Shown here in pieces: positions 33,008 through 42,424 of a stretch of DNA of 64,000 nucleotides. The DNA is from Vampirovibrio chlorellavorus. GTDB taxonomy: Bacteria > Cyanobacteriota > Vampirovibrionia > Vampirovibrionales > Vampirovibrionaceae. Position 1 is the first letter of the stretch. Every line of letters begins with the position of its first letter. The stretch spans positions 151,584 through 215,583 of the forward strand of contig NZ_QFWH01000006.1 in assembly GCF_003149375.1 (NCBI RefSeq), read 5' to 3'. The notes beneath the pieces were generated by a model. That model made no database searches, had not been told where the DNA came from, and saw only the letters and a list, made by a program, of their open reading frames with translations. The translations under genes and the position numbers were made by a program.

Positions 33008-33011
33008 GTCG

Positions 33012-33911
33012 CTAGGGGGCAGGCGGGGTGTTCAGGAACTCATCCGGTTTGTCGGCTTCCTCCGCTTCCGGTGGCAGTGGCTTGCCGATTACTTGATAGC
33101 CATACAGGAATATGAGGACGGCAAAGAACACCTGAAGCAACAGGTTTAAAAATTGCAGGGCAATGGCCAGAAACAGGTTGCTGGGCCCTGCCAGGCCGGA
33201 AACCAGAAACAAGGGGATACCCAGCAAGGCCAGAATGAGAATCAGCGCCACGTAGCGCAGGGGGTCCCGTAGAAACTGCCCCATACTGCTAAAGCATGCC
33301 TTGATCCCACCCTGCCGATAGAAGATGACATAGACTGGCCACAGCAGGGTTAAGGCCCATAAAACGCCGTAGATGAGGGCCCCTATCATAAACAGGAGCG
33401 AGAATTCACCTACCGCCAATTTTTGGGCGATGCTGAGGCTGTTAATAAAGGCTTCTCGTTGGGCGATGGGGAGCGTGGCCGCTTTTATAAGCAAGGGGTT
33501 TGCCTTGAGCCAGCTGGGTCGAATCCAGTAACCCAGCCCGCTCAGGATCAGGGCGTTCAGGCCAAAGACCAGGGAGAAGGAATTAAAAAATCGGCCCACG
33601 CCAGGAAAAAAGCTCTGAAACAACCGCATGGATTCCAGCACGTAATTCTGCTGCAAGGCTTCTGTTCTGGGGACACTTAGAAACCGGATACAGGCCTGGG
33701 CCACCATGTTGAACCAGCCTGCCATGATGGCGGCAAACAGCAAAAGCAGAATAAGCCCGTAACCGAGCCACTGAACGCTCAAATCGGGCCATTGGTTTAC
33801 ATTGAGCAGGCTTCCGAACAGGAGCAGGCTGAAAAGCAGAATGTAAACAAGCGTAAAGTTCCGTGCGCTGATCACGAAGCTGTCTGTCAAAAGGGTAAAA
33901 AGCAATCGCAT
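33012..33911 (-). CDS. Multi-pass membrane protein, unknown function
   Basis: This is a 299-residue protein with about six hydrophobic segments, among them LVYILLFSLLLFGSLL, GYGLILLLLFAAIMAGWF, LFMIGALIYGVLWALTLLWP, LILILALLGIPLFLVSGL and the last helices VFFAVLIFLYGYQ. The pattern, with a GWFNMV-like motif after helix 2, resembles DUF4013/glycerophosphoryl-type membrane domains, but I cannot name the family. It ends with a short acidic cytoplasmic tail. It is the first gene of an operon with miaA. Confidence 0.8.
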   Translation of the reverse strand: MRLLFTLLTDSFVISARNFTLVYILLFSLLLFGSLLNVNQWPDLSVQWLGYGLILLLLFAAIMAGWFNMVAQACIRFLSVPRTEALQQNYVLESMRLFQSFFPGVGRFFNSFSLVFGLNALILSGLGYWIRPSWLKANPLLIKAATLPIAQREAFINSLSIAQKLAVGEFSLLFMIGALIYGVLWALTLLWPVYVIFYRQGGIKACFSSMGQFLRDPLRYVALILILALLGIPLFLVSGLAGPSNLFLAIALQFLNLLLQVFFAVLIFLYGYQVIGKPLPPEAEEADKPDEFLNTPPAP

Positions 33912-34169
33912 GGCTGGAAGTTTAGCATCAACATCCCCAAGCTAAAAGCTGTAAAATAGAATTAGCCGAATGGGGAATGACATTTTCCTTTTTTGAAAAT
34001 ATAATGATTGCTATCTTTGCGATAGCGCTTGGCTATCATTTCTTTCGATACGGTGAGGGAGTCCGGTTTCAGTGAGCTTATTGAATTTCGCTTTCATCCG
34101 GTGGGCCGGTTCCCGGAATCCTGAATTTTTTAACGAGGCACCAATGACATAAACTGAGGGACTATAGGC

Positions 34170-34655
34170 ATGTTACAAACGCCAACGCCACCCAGGAAAT
34201 ACCGTCCGCTGCGAGGAAGACACCCGGAATCAGGGTACTTTGCCGCCAAAGTCGGGCAATATGGGAGCTACATGAAGTCAGGGACTACCTACGGCGGTAA
34301 TCCCAGTTTTATGCAGTATCGTCTGGGTCCTGGCTCCGACTTGCCTCAGGCATCCCTGTCCAACGCCGATTTGCGCTGGAGTAATTTTCGGGGCGCCAAT
34401 CTGTCCGGCGTTCAACTGTCAGGCTCCATTTTGTGGGGGGCCATCCTCACCAACGCCAACCTGCGGGGCGCTGATCTGACCAACGCCGACTTTACCGGGG
34501 CGGACATCATGGGCGCGGATTTAACCAGCGCCAAGACCCAGGGCACCTGCTTTGTGGGAGCCCGCTACAGTCCGGAAACCCGATTCCCCAAAGGCTTTGG
34601 AGATCCGGAGAAAAAGGGCATGCTCAGCCTGCGGGAGTCCATGCAGATCAGCTAG
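34170..34655 (+). CDS. Pentapeptide-repeat protein
   Basis: This is a 161-residue protein. Residues ~55-130 consist of A(D/N)Lxx pentapeptides (NADLRWSNFRGANLSGVQLS, NANLRGADLTNADFTGADIM), which build a right-handed square beta-helix. The N-terminal 50 residues are basic and Tyr/Gly-rich without repeats. Roles in this family range from structural to gyrase protection; nothing here decides. It is a single-gene unit with a terminator downstream. Confidence 0.93.
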   Translation: MLQTPTPPRKYRPLRGRHPESGYFAAKVGQYGSYMKSGTTYGGNPSFMQYRLGPGSDLPQASLSNADLRWSNFRGANLSGVQLSGSILWGAILTNANLRGADLTNADFTGADIMGADLTSAKTQGTCFVGARYSPETRFPKGFGDPEKKGMLSLRESMQIS

Positions 34656-34711
34656 CCAGGATGGCAGGTACAAAAGCCCGGCACCCGGTTCGCACCGGGT
34701 CTTCAAGATAC

Positions 34712-34747
34712 GGAGGGAGTCCTTTGGGGGCTCCCTTCCCGTTTTTT
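34712..34747 (+). terminator. Intrinsic terminator after the pentapeptide-repeat gene
   Basis: A GC-rich stem (GGGAG 34715-34719 with CTCCC 34731-34735, extendable with one mismatch) is followed by GTTTTTT. A smaller hairpin (ACCCGG/CCGGGT around 34683-34700) lies just upstream. Confidence 0.8.
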
Positions 34748-34837
34748 CAAATATTGGGACGGGCTGTTATTGATTGCCGGGGTTACTTAACGGTAAGATG
34801 TCAGCAACGTTTATTGATTGATTTAGGAATTGGAAAA

Positions 34838-35398
34838 ATGTCTGCTGACGAGATTCATGCCCTGGCTGAAGAGAAAATGAAAAAGGCCATTGCCTCGGCT
34901 CAGTATGAAATGGCTGCCATTCGTACTGGACGTGCCAACCCGCTGATTCTGGATCGGGTGACCGTGGATTATTACGGCTCTCCCACCGCCATTCGGCAAA
35001 TGGCCAATGTGTCTGTTCAGGAAGGGCAAACGCTGGTCATTCAGCCCTACGACAAGACCGCGCTGGTGGAAATCGAGAAGGCGCTCTCCAAATCGGACAT
35101 TAATTTGCCAGTGAACAACGATGGGCAGGTACTGCGCCTGAATGTTCCACCCTTGACCGAAGAACGCCGTCGGGAACTGGTGAAAGTGGTCAAAAAAATC
35201 GGCGAAGAAGGTAAAGTGGCCATTCGGAACATCCGTCGGGACGCCACCGGGGATTTGGAAAAACTGAAAAAGACCGAAAACCTGCCCGAGGACGAGTTGA
35301 AAACCCGTCTGGACAAAATTCAGAAACTGACCGATAAATACACCCAACAACTGGATCAACAGGTTGGGGAAAAAGAAAAAGAGGTCATGGAGGTATAG
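34838..35398 (+). CDS. frr: Ribosome recycling factor
   Basis: RRF splits post-termination ribosomes with EF-G. The 186-residue sequence has the usual three-helix bundle and beta/alpha domain: AIRTGRANPLILDRVTVDYY, PYDKTALVEIEKALSKSDIN, LNVPPLTEERRRELVK and VAIRNIRRDA. ATG 34838 (MSADEIH) is chosen for family length; longer upstream frames lack a suitable site. The cdsA start lies directly after the stop. Confidence 0.98.
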   Translation: MSADEIHALAEEKMKKAIASAQYEMAAIRTGRANPLILDRVTVDYYGSPTAIRQMANVSVQEGQTLVIQPYDKTALVEIEKALSKSDINLPVNNDGQVLRLNVPPLTEERRRELVKVVKKIGEEGKVAIRNIRRDATGDLEKLKKTENLPEDELKTRLDKIQKLTDKYTQQLDQQVGEKEKEVMEV

Positions 35399-36355
35399 GT
35401 GACTGTTCCCGGTCAGCCCCCTGCGGTTGAAAAAGCGCCATCCACGGCTTCTGCTGAACCCGGTGTCCCGCCCAAAAAACTGGGGCTTTCACGGGTACAA
35501 ATGGGGCTGATTATTGCCCTGATTTTTTTTGGCTGCGCTTTTCTGGGGGGCTGGTGGTGGTCGGCGCTGGTAATGGCCTCCATCTACTTCGGTCAAAAGG
35601 AGCTGGAAGCGCTGCTGGGTAATATTGGCGTGAAACCGTCTCGTCTCATTATTTTTTCCGCGGCCTTGCTCATGGTGGCCGCGGCCAGTGTGGACAAGCC
35701 CCAGTTTATTTCCCCCATTCTCACTCTGGCCATCATCGCCAGCTTTTTTCGCCTGTTGTTCCGCAGCCCCCGGGCCAAGATTGGCGATATCGGCGGCACC
35801 TTGATCGTGGTTTTTTATATGGTGTATCTGCCGGTGCATTTCATCCTGATTCGGCATGTGGGTGCTGCGGATTCCCTGCCCGCCTGGCAGCAGCCGGGTT
35901 TGCACTACCTGTGCTTTTTGCTGTCAGTCATCAGCGCTTCAGACATCGCCGCCTATTATGTCGGCAAACGCTTTGGCAAGCACCTGCTGTACCCGGAAAT
36001 CAGCCCCAAGAAAACCCGGGAAGGGGCCATTGGCGGCCTGTTGGGCGGTATTTTTCTGGGTTTTCTCAACGCCTGGCTGTGGGGTTTTGACCTGTTTCAG
36101 ACCCTGGTTTTAAGCGTGCTGCTGGTGATTGTGGGGCAGTTGGGTGACTTGACCGAATCCATGATGAAGCGGGAAGTGGGACTGAAAGACTCCGGGGCTT
36201 TATTGGCCAGTCACGGCGGATTTCTGGATCGGGCGGATAGCTATATTTTTTCAGGGGTGGTTTGCTACTATTATATCCACTGGATTGTGCTGCAACAGGG
36301 CCTGGCCCCTGAGGTCATGCACTGGTTCCATCAATTCACCCGGGGAGCGTCCTGA
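35399..36355 (+). CDS. cdsA: Phosphatidate cytidylyltransferase
   Basis: CdsA makes CDP-diacylglycerol from phosphatidate and CTP in the inner membrane. There are about eight membrane helices, and the C-terminal signature reads GDLTESMMKREVGLKDSGAL followed by GGFLDRADSYIFSG with the metal-binding Asp. The N-terminal ~30 residues are Pro-rich and extra. The GTG start abuts the frr stop, with GGAGG upstream. frr-cdsA is a common pairing in bacteria. Confidence 0.96.
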   Translation: MTVPGQPPAVEKAPSTASAEPGVPPKKLGLSRVQMGLIIALIFFGCAFLGGWWWSALVMASIYFGQKELEALLGNIGVKPSRLIIFSAALLMVAAASVDKPQFISPILTLAIIASFFRLLFRSPRAKIGDIGGTLIVVFYMVYLPVHFILIRHVGAADSLPAWQQPGLHYLCFLLSVISASDIAAYYVGKRFGKHLLYPEISPKKTREGAIGGLLGGIFLGFLNAWLWGFDLFQTLVLSVLLVIVGQLGDLTESMMKREVGLKDSGALLASHGGFLDRADSYIFSGVVCYYYIHWIVLQQGLAPEVMHWFHQFTRGAS

Positions 36356-36478
36356 AACCCGCCTATGATCTCAGGGCGGAGGATGTGGATTCCCTGATGG
36401 CCGCTCGCTACTCTCACTGCTCCCGCCCTGCCTCTTGTTTTAAATCCCTCTGATTGCTCCACAAGGAAAGTTTGCTGA

Positions 36479-37243
36479 ATGTCCTCCCCTGTTTCAGAAT
36501 CGCCATCCACCCAGCCAGAGTCGATACTGGACAAAACTCGCAAGCAGGACCTGATTCGGTTGCTCAAGAGCCTGAACATCAAGCGCTCCCGTCAATATGA
36601 ACTCTACGATCGGGCCTTGACCCACAGCTCCTTTACCTACGAGAACAAGCTGTCCAACCTGGACAACAACGAACGACTGGAATATCTGGGCGATGCGGTC
36701 TTGAAGCTGCTGGTCAGCGAATATCTCTTTGAGCGTTTCCCGGATCATCGGGAAGGGGAGTTGACCAAAATTCGGGCCGTGGTGGTCAGCGATGCCCGGC
36801 TGGCCCAGTTGGCCGAATCTATCCATTTGGGAGACTACATTATTTTTGGAGCCAGTGAAGGCCGCAATGGAGGACGCCGCAAGGTGTCCAATCTGGCTTG
36901 CGCTTTTGAGGCCCTGTTGGGGGCCTTGTATCTGGATGGCAAAATGGCGGAAGCCGCCGAGCTGATTCGCCGTTTGCTGGAATCCATGGTCACCGAGCTG
37001 GGGATGAGCAAGATCAAGGACAATTACAAGGCGGCTCTTCAGGAGTTGACGCAGGGGGATGGGGGCGTTTTACCCGTTTACCGCACCGTGCAGGAAACCG
37101 GCCCCTCTCATAACCGGGTCTTCTGGGTGGAAGTGACCATCAACGCGGAAGTGATGGGCGTGGGGAGCGGCAAATCCAAAAAGGAAGCCCAGCAGTTGGC
37201 GGCCCGGCAGGCGCTGGAAGCACTGAACGAACTGGAAGCCTGA
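36479..37243 (+). CDS. rnc: Ribonuclease III
   Basis: RNase III cleaves double-stranded RNA in rRNA maturation and regulation. The catalytic domain has ALTHSSFTYENK, the signature NERLEYLGDAVLKL, and AFEALLGALYLDG with the second metal-binding Glu. A dsRNA-binding domain lies at ~180-252 (NYKAALQELTQGDGG, SGKSKKEAQQLAARQALEAL). A ~25-residue N-terminal extension is present. It follows cdsA after 123 bases on the same strand. Confidence 0.98.
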   Translation: MSSPVSESPSTQPESILDKTRKQDLIRLLKSLNIKRSRQYELYDRALTHSSFTYENKLSNLDNNERLEYLGDAVLKLLVSEYLFERFPDHREGELTKIRAVVVSDARLAQLAESIHLGDYIIFGASEGRNGGRRKVSNLACAFEALLGALYLDGKMAEAAELIRRLLESMVTELGMSKIKDNYKAALQELTQGDGGVLPVYRTVQETGPSHNRVFWVEVTINAEVMGVGSGKSKKEAQQLAARQALEALNELEA

Positions 37244-37345
37244 ATTTCCCCTGAGTCTCAATTTCCCCAGTGAAGCAATAGCCAAACCTTTTTGCTTGCT
37301 CTATAGTGCTAACATCAGTTTTATCACCAAAAGGAGGCGCATTTC

Positions 37346-38227
37346 ATGGATCACGCTTATACCGAACTGGTATTCGAGTTGCTCAAGCAGGATTTAAGCG
37401 CCCCAAGAGTGTTACTGGAACAGGTGGTGAATTATATCAACGACCGCTATGGCTTTCCCCCCTCGGAGCTGAAGTCGTTTTTTGCCGAAAAATTTCCCAC
37501 GCTGGAGGAATATGAGGTGGATTTGGCTTTTTCTCCTCAGTATACCCCGGCGGAACATCATCGGTTGGCCTACATTCCCGCTTTGGGCGCCAATGCCCTG
37601 ACTGTATCCGAGTTGGGGCAGCTGAAGGCCCGCTTGCTGGAATGCGGGTTGCAAACCGCTTTCACCACGGCGGATTGTGATGAGCCGGTTTCGGTTCAGG
37701 TGCATGAGGTCTTTATTGAGCGTTTCGTGAACCTGTTGAAGCTGGACCAGCCCGTGGCCGAAGGCATTTATACCGAAATTCTGAAAACGGTGCCCCAGGC
37801 CTCCCATAATGAAGTGAACCTACAGGCCAGAGACAGCGTTTGGCAAAATGGGCAAAAAGCGTTTATTCTCAAGGCTTTTCTGCGGACTTTTCATGCCAAC
37901 AATAATTTTTCGACGCTTAAAGTCAGCTTTTTGACCAATTTTGTGCGCACTTACCGTCCGGCCAGTCTGCTGGAAATGGAAGCTCTGCTGAGCAGCCTGA
38001 TCAAGTCTTGTCAGGTGGACATGGAGAATGTGGCGGGGCGGGGCTTTCACGACGAGTACCTGAAGGCCCTGAATACTGGAAACTCCCTGACTAAAGGCAC
38101 CGAGCGCGATGTTTGGCAGCATTATCACCACATGATGGATCTGGCCACTCAGCTGAAAGAGGACTTGCTGAGTATGCCCACCGTGGTGTCCGAGGTGTGG
38201 GCCGAGGCGCAAAGCGTCCCGGTCTAG
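37346..38227 (+). CDS. Hypothetical helical protein
   Basis: This is a 293-residue, mainly helical soluble protein starting at ATG 37346 with a strong AAGGAGG site. It has no signal peptide or membrane segment. Segments such as DHAYTELVFELLKQDLSAPR, ALGANALTVSELGQLKARLL and RDVWQHYHHMMDLATQLKED show heptad-like hydrophobic spacing. I do not recognise a family. It stands alone between rnc and the DUF155 gene. Confidence 0.8.
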   Translation: MDHAYTELVFELLKQDLSAPRVLLEQVVNYINDRYGFPPSELKSFFAEKFPTLEEYEVDLAFSPQYTPAEHHRLAYIPALGANALTVSELGQLKARLLECGLQTAFTTADCDEPVSVQVHEVFIERFVNLLKLDQPVAEGIYTEILKTVPQASHNEVNLQARDSVWQNGQKAFILKAFLRTFHANNNFSTLKVSFLTNFVRTYRPASLLEMEALLSSLIKSCQVDMENVAGRGFHDEYLKALNTGNSLTKGTERDVWQHYHHMMDLATQLKEDLLSMPTVVSEVWAEAQSVPV

Positions 38228-38474
38228 AGACTCGTATGGGCGCCCGTGCGCCTGTTTTAATCGCCCATTTCAATCCCTAACATTCAATCACCCACCGCGA
38301 AATGGCTCCTCATCAAGCGGCGTGAGCCCGTTTGCCTGCCCGCCATTCAGCCTGCTCAGGAGTAAGGTGCCATGAGAGCGGGATATCCGCTGTAACGACA
38401 GCTGAGCAAAATCTGCTAAGATATAGAGTGTGACCTCTCAGGACTATCGTTGGGAAAGCGGGTATTAGCGGAAT

Positions 38475-39596
38475 ATGGCGGATTTGGCGAGCGCGGTGGA
38501 AAGCCCCCCGATCATTCAGCAAGGACGACTGGTGGCCTTTTTCGCCTTTGATCTGGGGTACGAGATTTCCCTGGAGCGTGTGGGCAGTATGCTGGCCTCC
38601 AGCCCCATGCAGCCCCTGAGTCGTAAAAAGCAAACGCCCAACTACCTGCAGTTCGCCTACCGCCCTCAGGTTTTAAACCTGGGCGAAATGGAGGCTTTCG
38701 GGGATCTGCGGGGCGAAATACAGGCCACCATATTTGATTTCGGGGCGGTCAGTATTTCCTACCACTGGCTGTTGTCCGATGGAAACAAACCCCTGACCCT
38801 GGCGGAGTTACCCGGCCTGAGCCAGCGGATGTTTGATTTTAATCTGGAGGATCACGCCCGGGCGCAGGTGAAGAGTGTCATGTCCCGTATATTACCGGCC
38901 ATCACCCGGCCCGAACTTTCCACGCTGGTGGAAGACTACTACGTGTTTGTGCTGGAACGCTTTGATACGCCCTTGCCTGCGGAAGACTTCCTGTCCCGGT
39001 ACTCGGAGACCCTGGCCCAGATTTTACAGTTTGACACCCAGTCCCTCAGCCACGCCCAGCGTGTGGATACCTTGTCCAAGGCCATCTCCTATTACGAGCG
39101 GGATTTGGTGCTGATCGACTGGAACGCGGCCATTGTCTATGACTCCGACTACATTGACACCCTGAACGTGCTGGAACTGCTGAACGTGGAGTTACTGGAA
39201 GCTCGCTACATGGATGATCAGCTGGACAAGCGCATCAAGAACTATGAGCGCCTCAGCCAGAAGCAGCCAGCCTGGTGGATGCCCCTGTCTTTGCCCTACC
39301 GGCAATCCATTAACGAGCTGGCCGAGTTGCGCATTGAATCCTCGGTGCTGGCGGAGCGGGTGGATAACAGCCTGAAGCTGATTGGGGATCTCTACCTGGC
39401 CCGGGTGTACTCTGCGGCATCCGAGCAATTTTACCTGCCCACCTGGGATGCCTCCATTTCCCGCAAGCTGGATATTATCGCCAACCTGTACCAGATTTTG
39501 ACCGATCGGGTCAGTAGCTCTCAGGGGCAAACCCTGGAGCTGATTATCATCATCCTGATTTTAATAGAAATTGTCCTCAGCCTGTTGCGGGGCTAG
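38475..39596 (+). CDS. RMD1/SIF2-type protein (DUF155)
   Basis: This is a 373-residue protein with the DUF155 layout: an N-terminal beta-rich part (FGAVSISYHWLL in place of the usual FxxGxxVxW), a central helical part ending ELLEARYMDDQLDKRIKNYE, and a C-terminal membrane anchor (LELIIIILILIEIVLSLL). In yeast, members such as Rmd8/Rmd1 are tail-anchored and linked to mitochondrial translation or signalling; bacterial roles are unclear. The stop overlaps the convergent methyltransferase stop. Confidence 0.82.
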   Translation: MADLASAVESPPIIQQGRLVAFFAFDLGYEISLERVGSMLASSPMQPLSRKKQTPNYLQFAYRPQVLNLGEMEAFGDLRGEIQATIFDFGAVSISYHWLLSDGNKPLTLAELPGLSQRMFDFNLEDHARAQVKSVMSRILPAITRPELSTLVEDYYVFVLERFDTPLPAEDFLSRYSETLAQILQFDTQSLSHAQRVDTLSKAISYYERDLVLIDWNAAIVYDSDYIDTLNVLELLNVELLEARYMDDQLDKRIKNYERLSQKQPAWWMPLSLPYRQSINELAELRIESSVLAERVDNSLKLIGDLYLARVYSAASEQFYLPTWDASISRKLDIIANLYQILTDRVSSSQGQTLELIIIILILIEIVLSLLRG

Positions 39597-40267
39597 GGCC
39601 CATCATTCCGGCGAGCCAGCGTTAACCCGTCCCCAATGGGCAGCAGGCTGATGGTAATTCTGGGATCGTGTGCCAGCTTGGCGTTCAACCGACGAATGGC
39701 CTGGGTATCCTTGTCCGGGCTGTGGGCATCCACCACATCCCCACCCCATAACACGTTGTCGATCAAAATCAGGCCCCCCGGACGCACCAGTTGCAGGCCC
39801 AGTTCATAGTAAGTGTCATAGCCGCCTTTGTCCGCGTCAATGAACATCATGTCAAACCGGTTGGCTTCCCCCTCTGCCAGCAGTGTTTTCAGGGTTTCCG
39901 CCGCCGGGCCCAGCTTTAACTGAATTTTATTTTGCACCCCCGCTTGTTGCCAGTAGCGCTGCCCCAACTGTGTCCACTCGGCGCTGAGGTCACAGGCCAC
40001 GATCTCCCCCTGCTCAGGCAGAGCCAGGGCGCAAGCCAGGGTACTGTATCCGGTGAAGGTGCCCACTTCCAGCAGTCGGCTGGCCCCGGTGAGTTGCACC
40101 AGCAGGGCCATAAACTGTCCCTGCTCCGGAGAAATTTGCATGCGCTTGATGTCGCCCAGTTCGGCGGTGGCCGCTCTCAGTTCACGCAAGACGGGGGGCT
40201 CTCGCAGAGACTGTTCGATGATGTAATCGTACAGGGCATCCGTGATAGTAATGGTGCGGTTGGACAT
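39593..40267 (-). CDS. Class I SAM-dependent O-methyltransferase (caffeoyl-CoA OMT-like)
   Basis: This is a 224-residue enzyme of the small cation-dependent O-methyltransferase family. The SAM site reads LLEVGTFTGYSTLACALALP, then ACDLSAEW. The metal-binding Asp is in MMFIDADKGGYDTYYELGLQ, and VRPGGLILIDNVLWGG follows. This family methylates catechol-type acceptors. The native substrate cannot be told from sequence. It is convergent with the DUF155 gene and divergent from the matrixin-like protease. Confidence 0.95.
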   Translation of the reverse strand: MSNRTITITDALYDYIIEQSLREPPVLRELRAATAELGDIKRMQISPEQGQFMALLVQLTGASRLLEVGTFTGYSTLACALALPEQGEIVACDLSAEWTQLGQRYWQQAGVQNKIQLKLGPAAETLKTLLAEGEANRFDMMFIDADKGGYDTYYELGLQLVRPGGLILIDNVLWGGDVVDAHSPDKDTQAIRRLNAKLAHDPRITISLLPIGDGLTLARRNDGP

Positions 40268-40385
40268 AACTTACCTCCCCTTTTTGGAATGATGCTAACC
40301 ATTTTGCCTCAAACAGGCTGGAACAGGCGGGCTTAAATGTTTTTACACTGGTAGTAATTTGAGGTAGTATAACCGGGCTTGATGC

Positions 40386-40417
40386 AATCAGGCTTCAGGC
40401 AGCATTCAAGCCTGATT
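40386..40417. promoter_or_regulatory. Perfect 10-base inverted repeat in a divergent promoter region
   Basis: AATCAGGCTT (40386-40395) and AAGCCTGATT (40408-40417) are separated by 12 bases. The repeat lies in the 223-base gap between the divergent methyltransferase and matrixin-like genes, 74 bases before the latter. It may be an operator for a dimeric regulator or an RNA hairpin; no T-run follows on either strand. Confidence 0.6.
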
Positions 40418-40490
40418 CAAGTGGTTAAATTCTGTCCTGCCTGAATAACAGGTTTTACTGACCCTGTAAGTAACTGGAGTAACTGGTTTC

Positions 40491-42347
40491 GTGTTTCAAA
40501 ATCGTAGCGGCTTTTTGAGTGCCTGGATGGCTGTTTTAATTCTGGGCTTCGCTGGCTTCCGACCTTCCGACGGGCTGGCGGCTACCCCGGCCCGAAAGTT
40601 GAACACGCCGAGCAAAGCCGCCCCGGTCCGAGGCAGGACCACCACCCGGCCCACGACCGTTAACCGGGCTGTCGGTGTGAAGCCCGCTGCCCAAAAGCCG
40701 GGCTCATCCGCCGGAGCGGTAAAAGCAACGCCCAGTCCCAACGCTTTTCTGGCTTACTTCAACACGGGCAAGCAGGCCTATGAAGCGGGACGTCTCGCTG
40801 AGGCCGAAACCAGTCTCAAAAAGTCCCTGAGTCTGGCGATCCAGACCATGTCCCCCCAGCACCAGAATATTGGCATTCTCTACAATTTGCTGGGCCTGAT
40901 TCAGATGAAACGCCATAACTACCCGGGCGCTACGGCTTCCTTCAAGCAGGCCGTGGCCATTTATTCGCTGCGACCCGAGGGCCCGGAACGCAACGGCTTT
41001 TTGCTGAACGAATACCTTCGCATGGGGCTGATGGCCATGTACGATGGCCGTTTCACGGAAGGCCACCAATACTATCAAGCCGCCTTGCCGCTGGCCGAAG
41101 GGTTGGGAGACCCGGAGCAAGTGCAAGGCATTCAGCAGGTTTTGAGCGAAATTGCCCGCATTGATCACGGGCCTGATTATCTAAGCGAAGCCAGTCAGAC
41201 CGTCACCCGATGGAGTCACCCCGAACAACCCATTCAGATCTACATTGCCGATGGGGCAGACTTTGCCGACTGGCGCCCCGGCAACAAAGCCATTGTGCAG
41301 GAGGCCTTTGGTGAATGGCAGCAGGCCATGGGCACCCGCTTGCGCTTTGTCTTCGTGGAAGATCCGCAGGCCGCTGATATTCAGGTCAGCTGGATGAATG
41401 TGCCTTCGGCCAACAGTGCCGAGGGTCGATTTTCCAGTCAGTCCGAACTGCGCCACGGGATTTGCGAAACCCAGGCCATGAATCAGTTCCTGATTAAGGA
41501 TAATATCCGGCTGGCTTTGCATAATACGGACGGGTCCGCCTTTAGCGCCAATGTTCTCTACAATACGCTGCTGCACGAGATTGCCCATGCCATTGGCCTG
41601 ATTAGTGGACACAGCCGTAACCCGGCCGATGTGCTTTACCCCAACATCCGGTATGAGGATGGACGGCGCAAGCACCTGAGCGCCCGGGATATTGCCACCG
41701 CTCACAAGCTCTATGCGTTACCGCCAGCGGTTACCAATCCCGCGGGTATTCATCTGGTGCGCTTCAACCAGTTCGCCGAGACGCGACTGAAGGCCTCCAC
41801 CGCCTACAACGGGGGCGATTACCCGTCGGCGTTCAGCCAGTTTCAGCAGGCCCTGTCCATCTACCCTCAGGATGCCGATTCCCGGTTCTGGATGGCCATG
41901 TCGGCCTGGAAACTCAAGCAGTACGATGTGGCGCTGCCTCAGTTTATGGCCGCCGCCAACCAGTCCGGCCAATTTCAGGGAGAGGCCCTTCGCATGGCCG
42001 GCTCCTCCCTTATTTTGTCCGCCCAGCAGGATGATCAGTCCGGTAACCATTCGCAGGCGGAGGGCCAGTATCAGCAAGCCCGTGCTTTACTCACGCAGGG
42101 GCTGCCTCGTATTTCGATGAAGCCTGAACAGGCCACCGCCATTCAGGACACGTTAAGCTGGTTAAATCAACGTTTGGCCATGCGCTCGAACATTCAGTGG
42201 GCATCCACGGATGTCCGGAATACCGCCAGCGAAACCTCCGGCAAAAAGAAAAAGCGGGGCTGGTTCTCCGCCTTGTTTGACCCCGGTACGGGCACGAATC
42301 AGGTGCCCATCAACATGATGATGCCTTCCCGGATGATGGGCTATTAA
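40491..42347 (+). CDS. Matrixin-like zinc metalloprotease with TPR repeats
   Basis: An exported 618-residue protein. The signal peptide (AWMAVLILGFAGFRPSDGLA) is followed by a basic/Pro-rich stretch and TPR-like repeats (~85-215: TGKQAYEAGRLAEAETSLKK). A metzincin domain then carries the zinc motif HEIAHAIGLISGHS (His362), the HExxHxxGxxxGHS form of matrixins. Two more TPR units lie at ~430-500, and the tail is basic (GKKKKRGWFSALF). The GTG start has GGAG 12 bases upstream. It could act on partner proteins outside the cytoplasm. Confidence 0.88.
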   Translation: MFQNRSGFLSAWMAVLILGFAGFRPSDGLAATPARKLNTPSKAAPVRGRTTTRPTTVNRAVGVKPAAQKPGSSAGAVKATPSPNAFLAYFNTGKQAYEAGRLAEAETSLKKSLSLAIQTMSPQHQNIGILYNLLGLIQMKRHNYPGATASFKQAVAIYSLRPEGPERNGFLLNEYLRMGLMAMYDGRFTEGHQYYQAALPLAEGLGDPEQVQGIQQVLSEIARIDHGPDYLSEASQTVTRWSHPEQPIQIYIADGADFADWRPGNKAIVQEAFGEWQQAMGTRLRFVFVEDPQAADIQVSWMNVPSANSAEGRFSSQSELRHGICETQAMNQFLIKDNIRLALHNTDGSAFSANVLYNTLLHEIAHAIGLISGHSRNPADVLYPNIRYEDGRRKHLSARDIATAHKLYALPPAVTNPAGIHLVRFNQFAETRLKASTAYNGGDYPSAFSQFQQALSIYPQDADSRFWMAMSAWKLKQYDVALPQFMAAANQSGQFQGEALRMAGSSLILSAQQDDQSGNHSQAEGQYQQARALLTQGLPRISMKPEQATAIQDTLSWLNQRLAMRSNIQWASTDVRNTASETSGKKKKRGWFSALFDPGTGTNQVPINMMMPSRMMGY

Positions 42348-42351
42348 CTCT

Positions 42352-42379
42352 AAAAAGCCGTTTTTCTGTTAGGCTTTTT
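42352..42379 (+). terminator. Intrinsic terminator after the matrixin-like gene
   Basis: AAAAAGCC (42352-42359) pairs with GGCTTTTT (42372-42379), so the stem itself ends in a T-run. It is well placed 5 bases after the stop codon. Confidence 0.75.
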
Positions 42380-42424
42380 GAAATAGCTACGTGACTATCG
42401 CTGATTTGTGAAGAAGGGTTCATC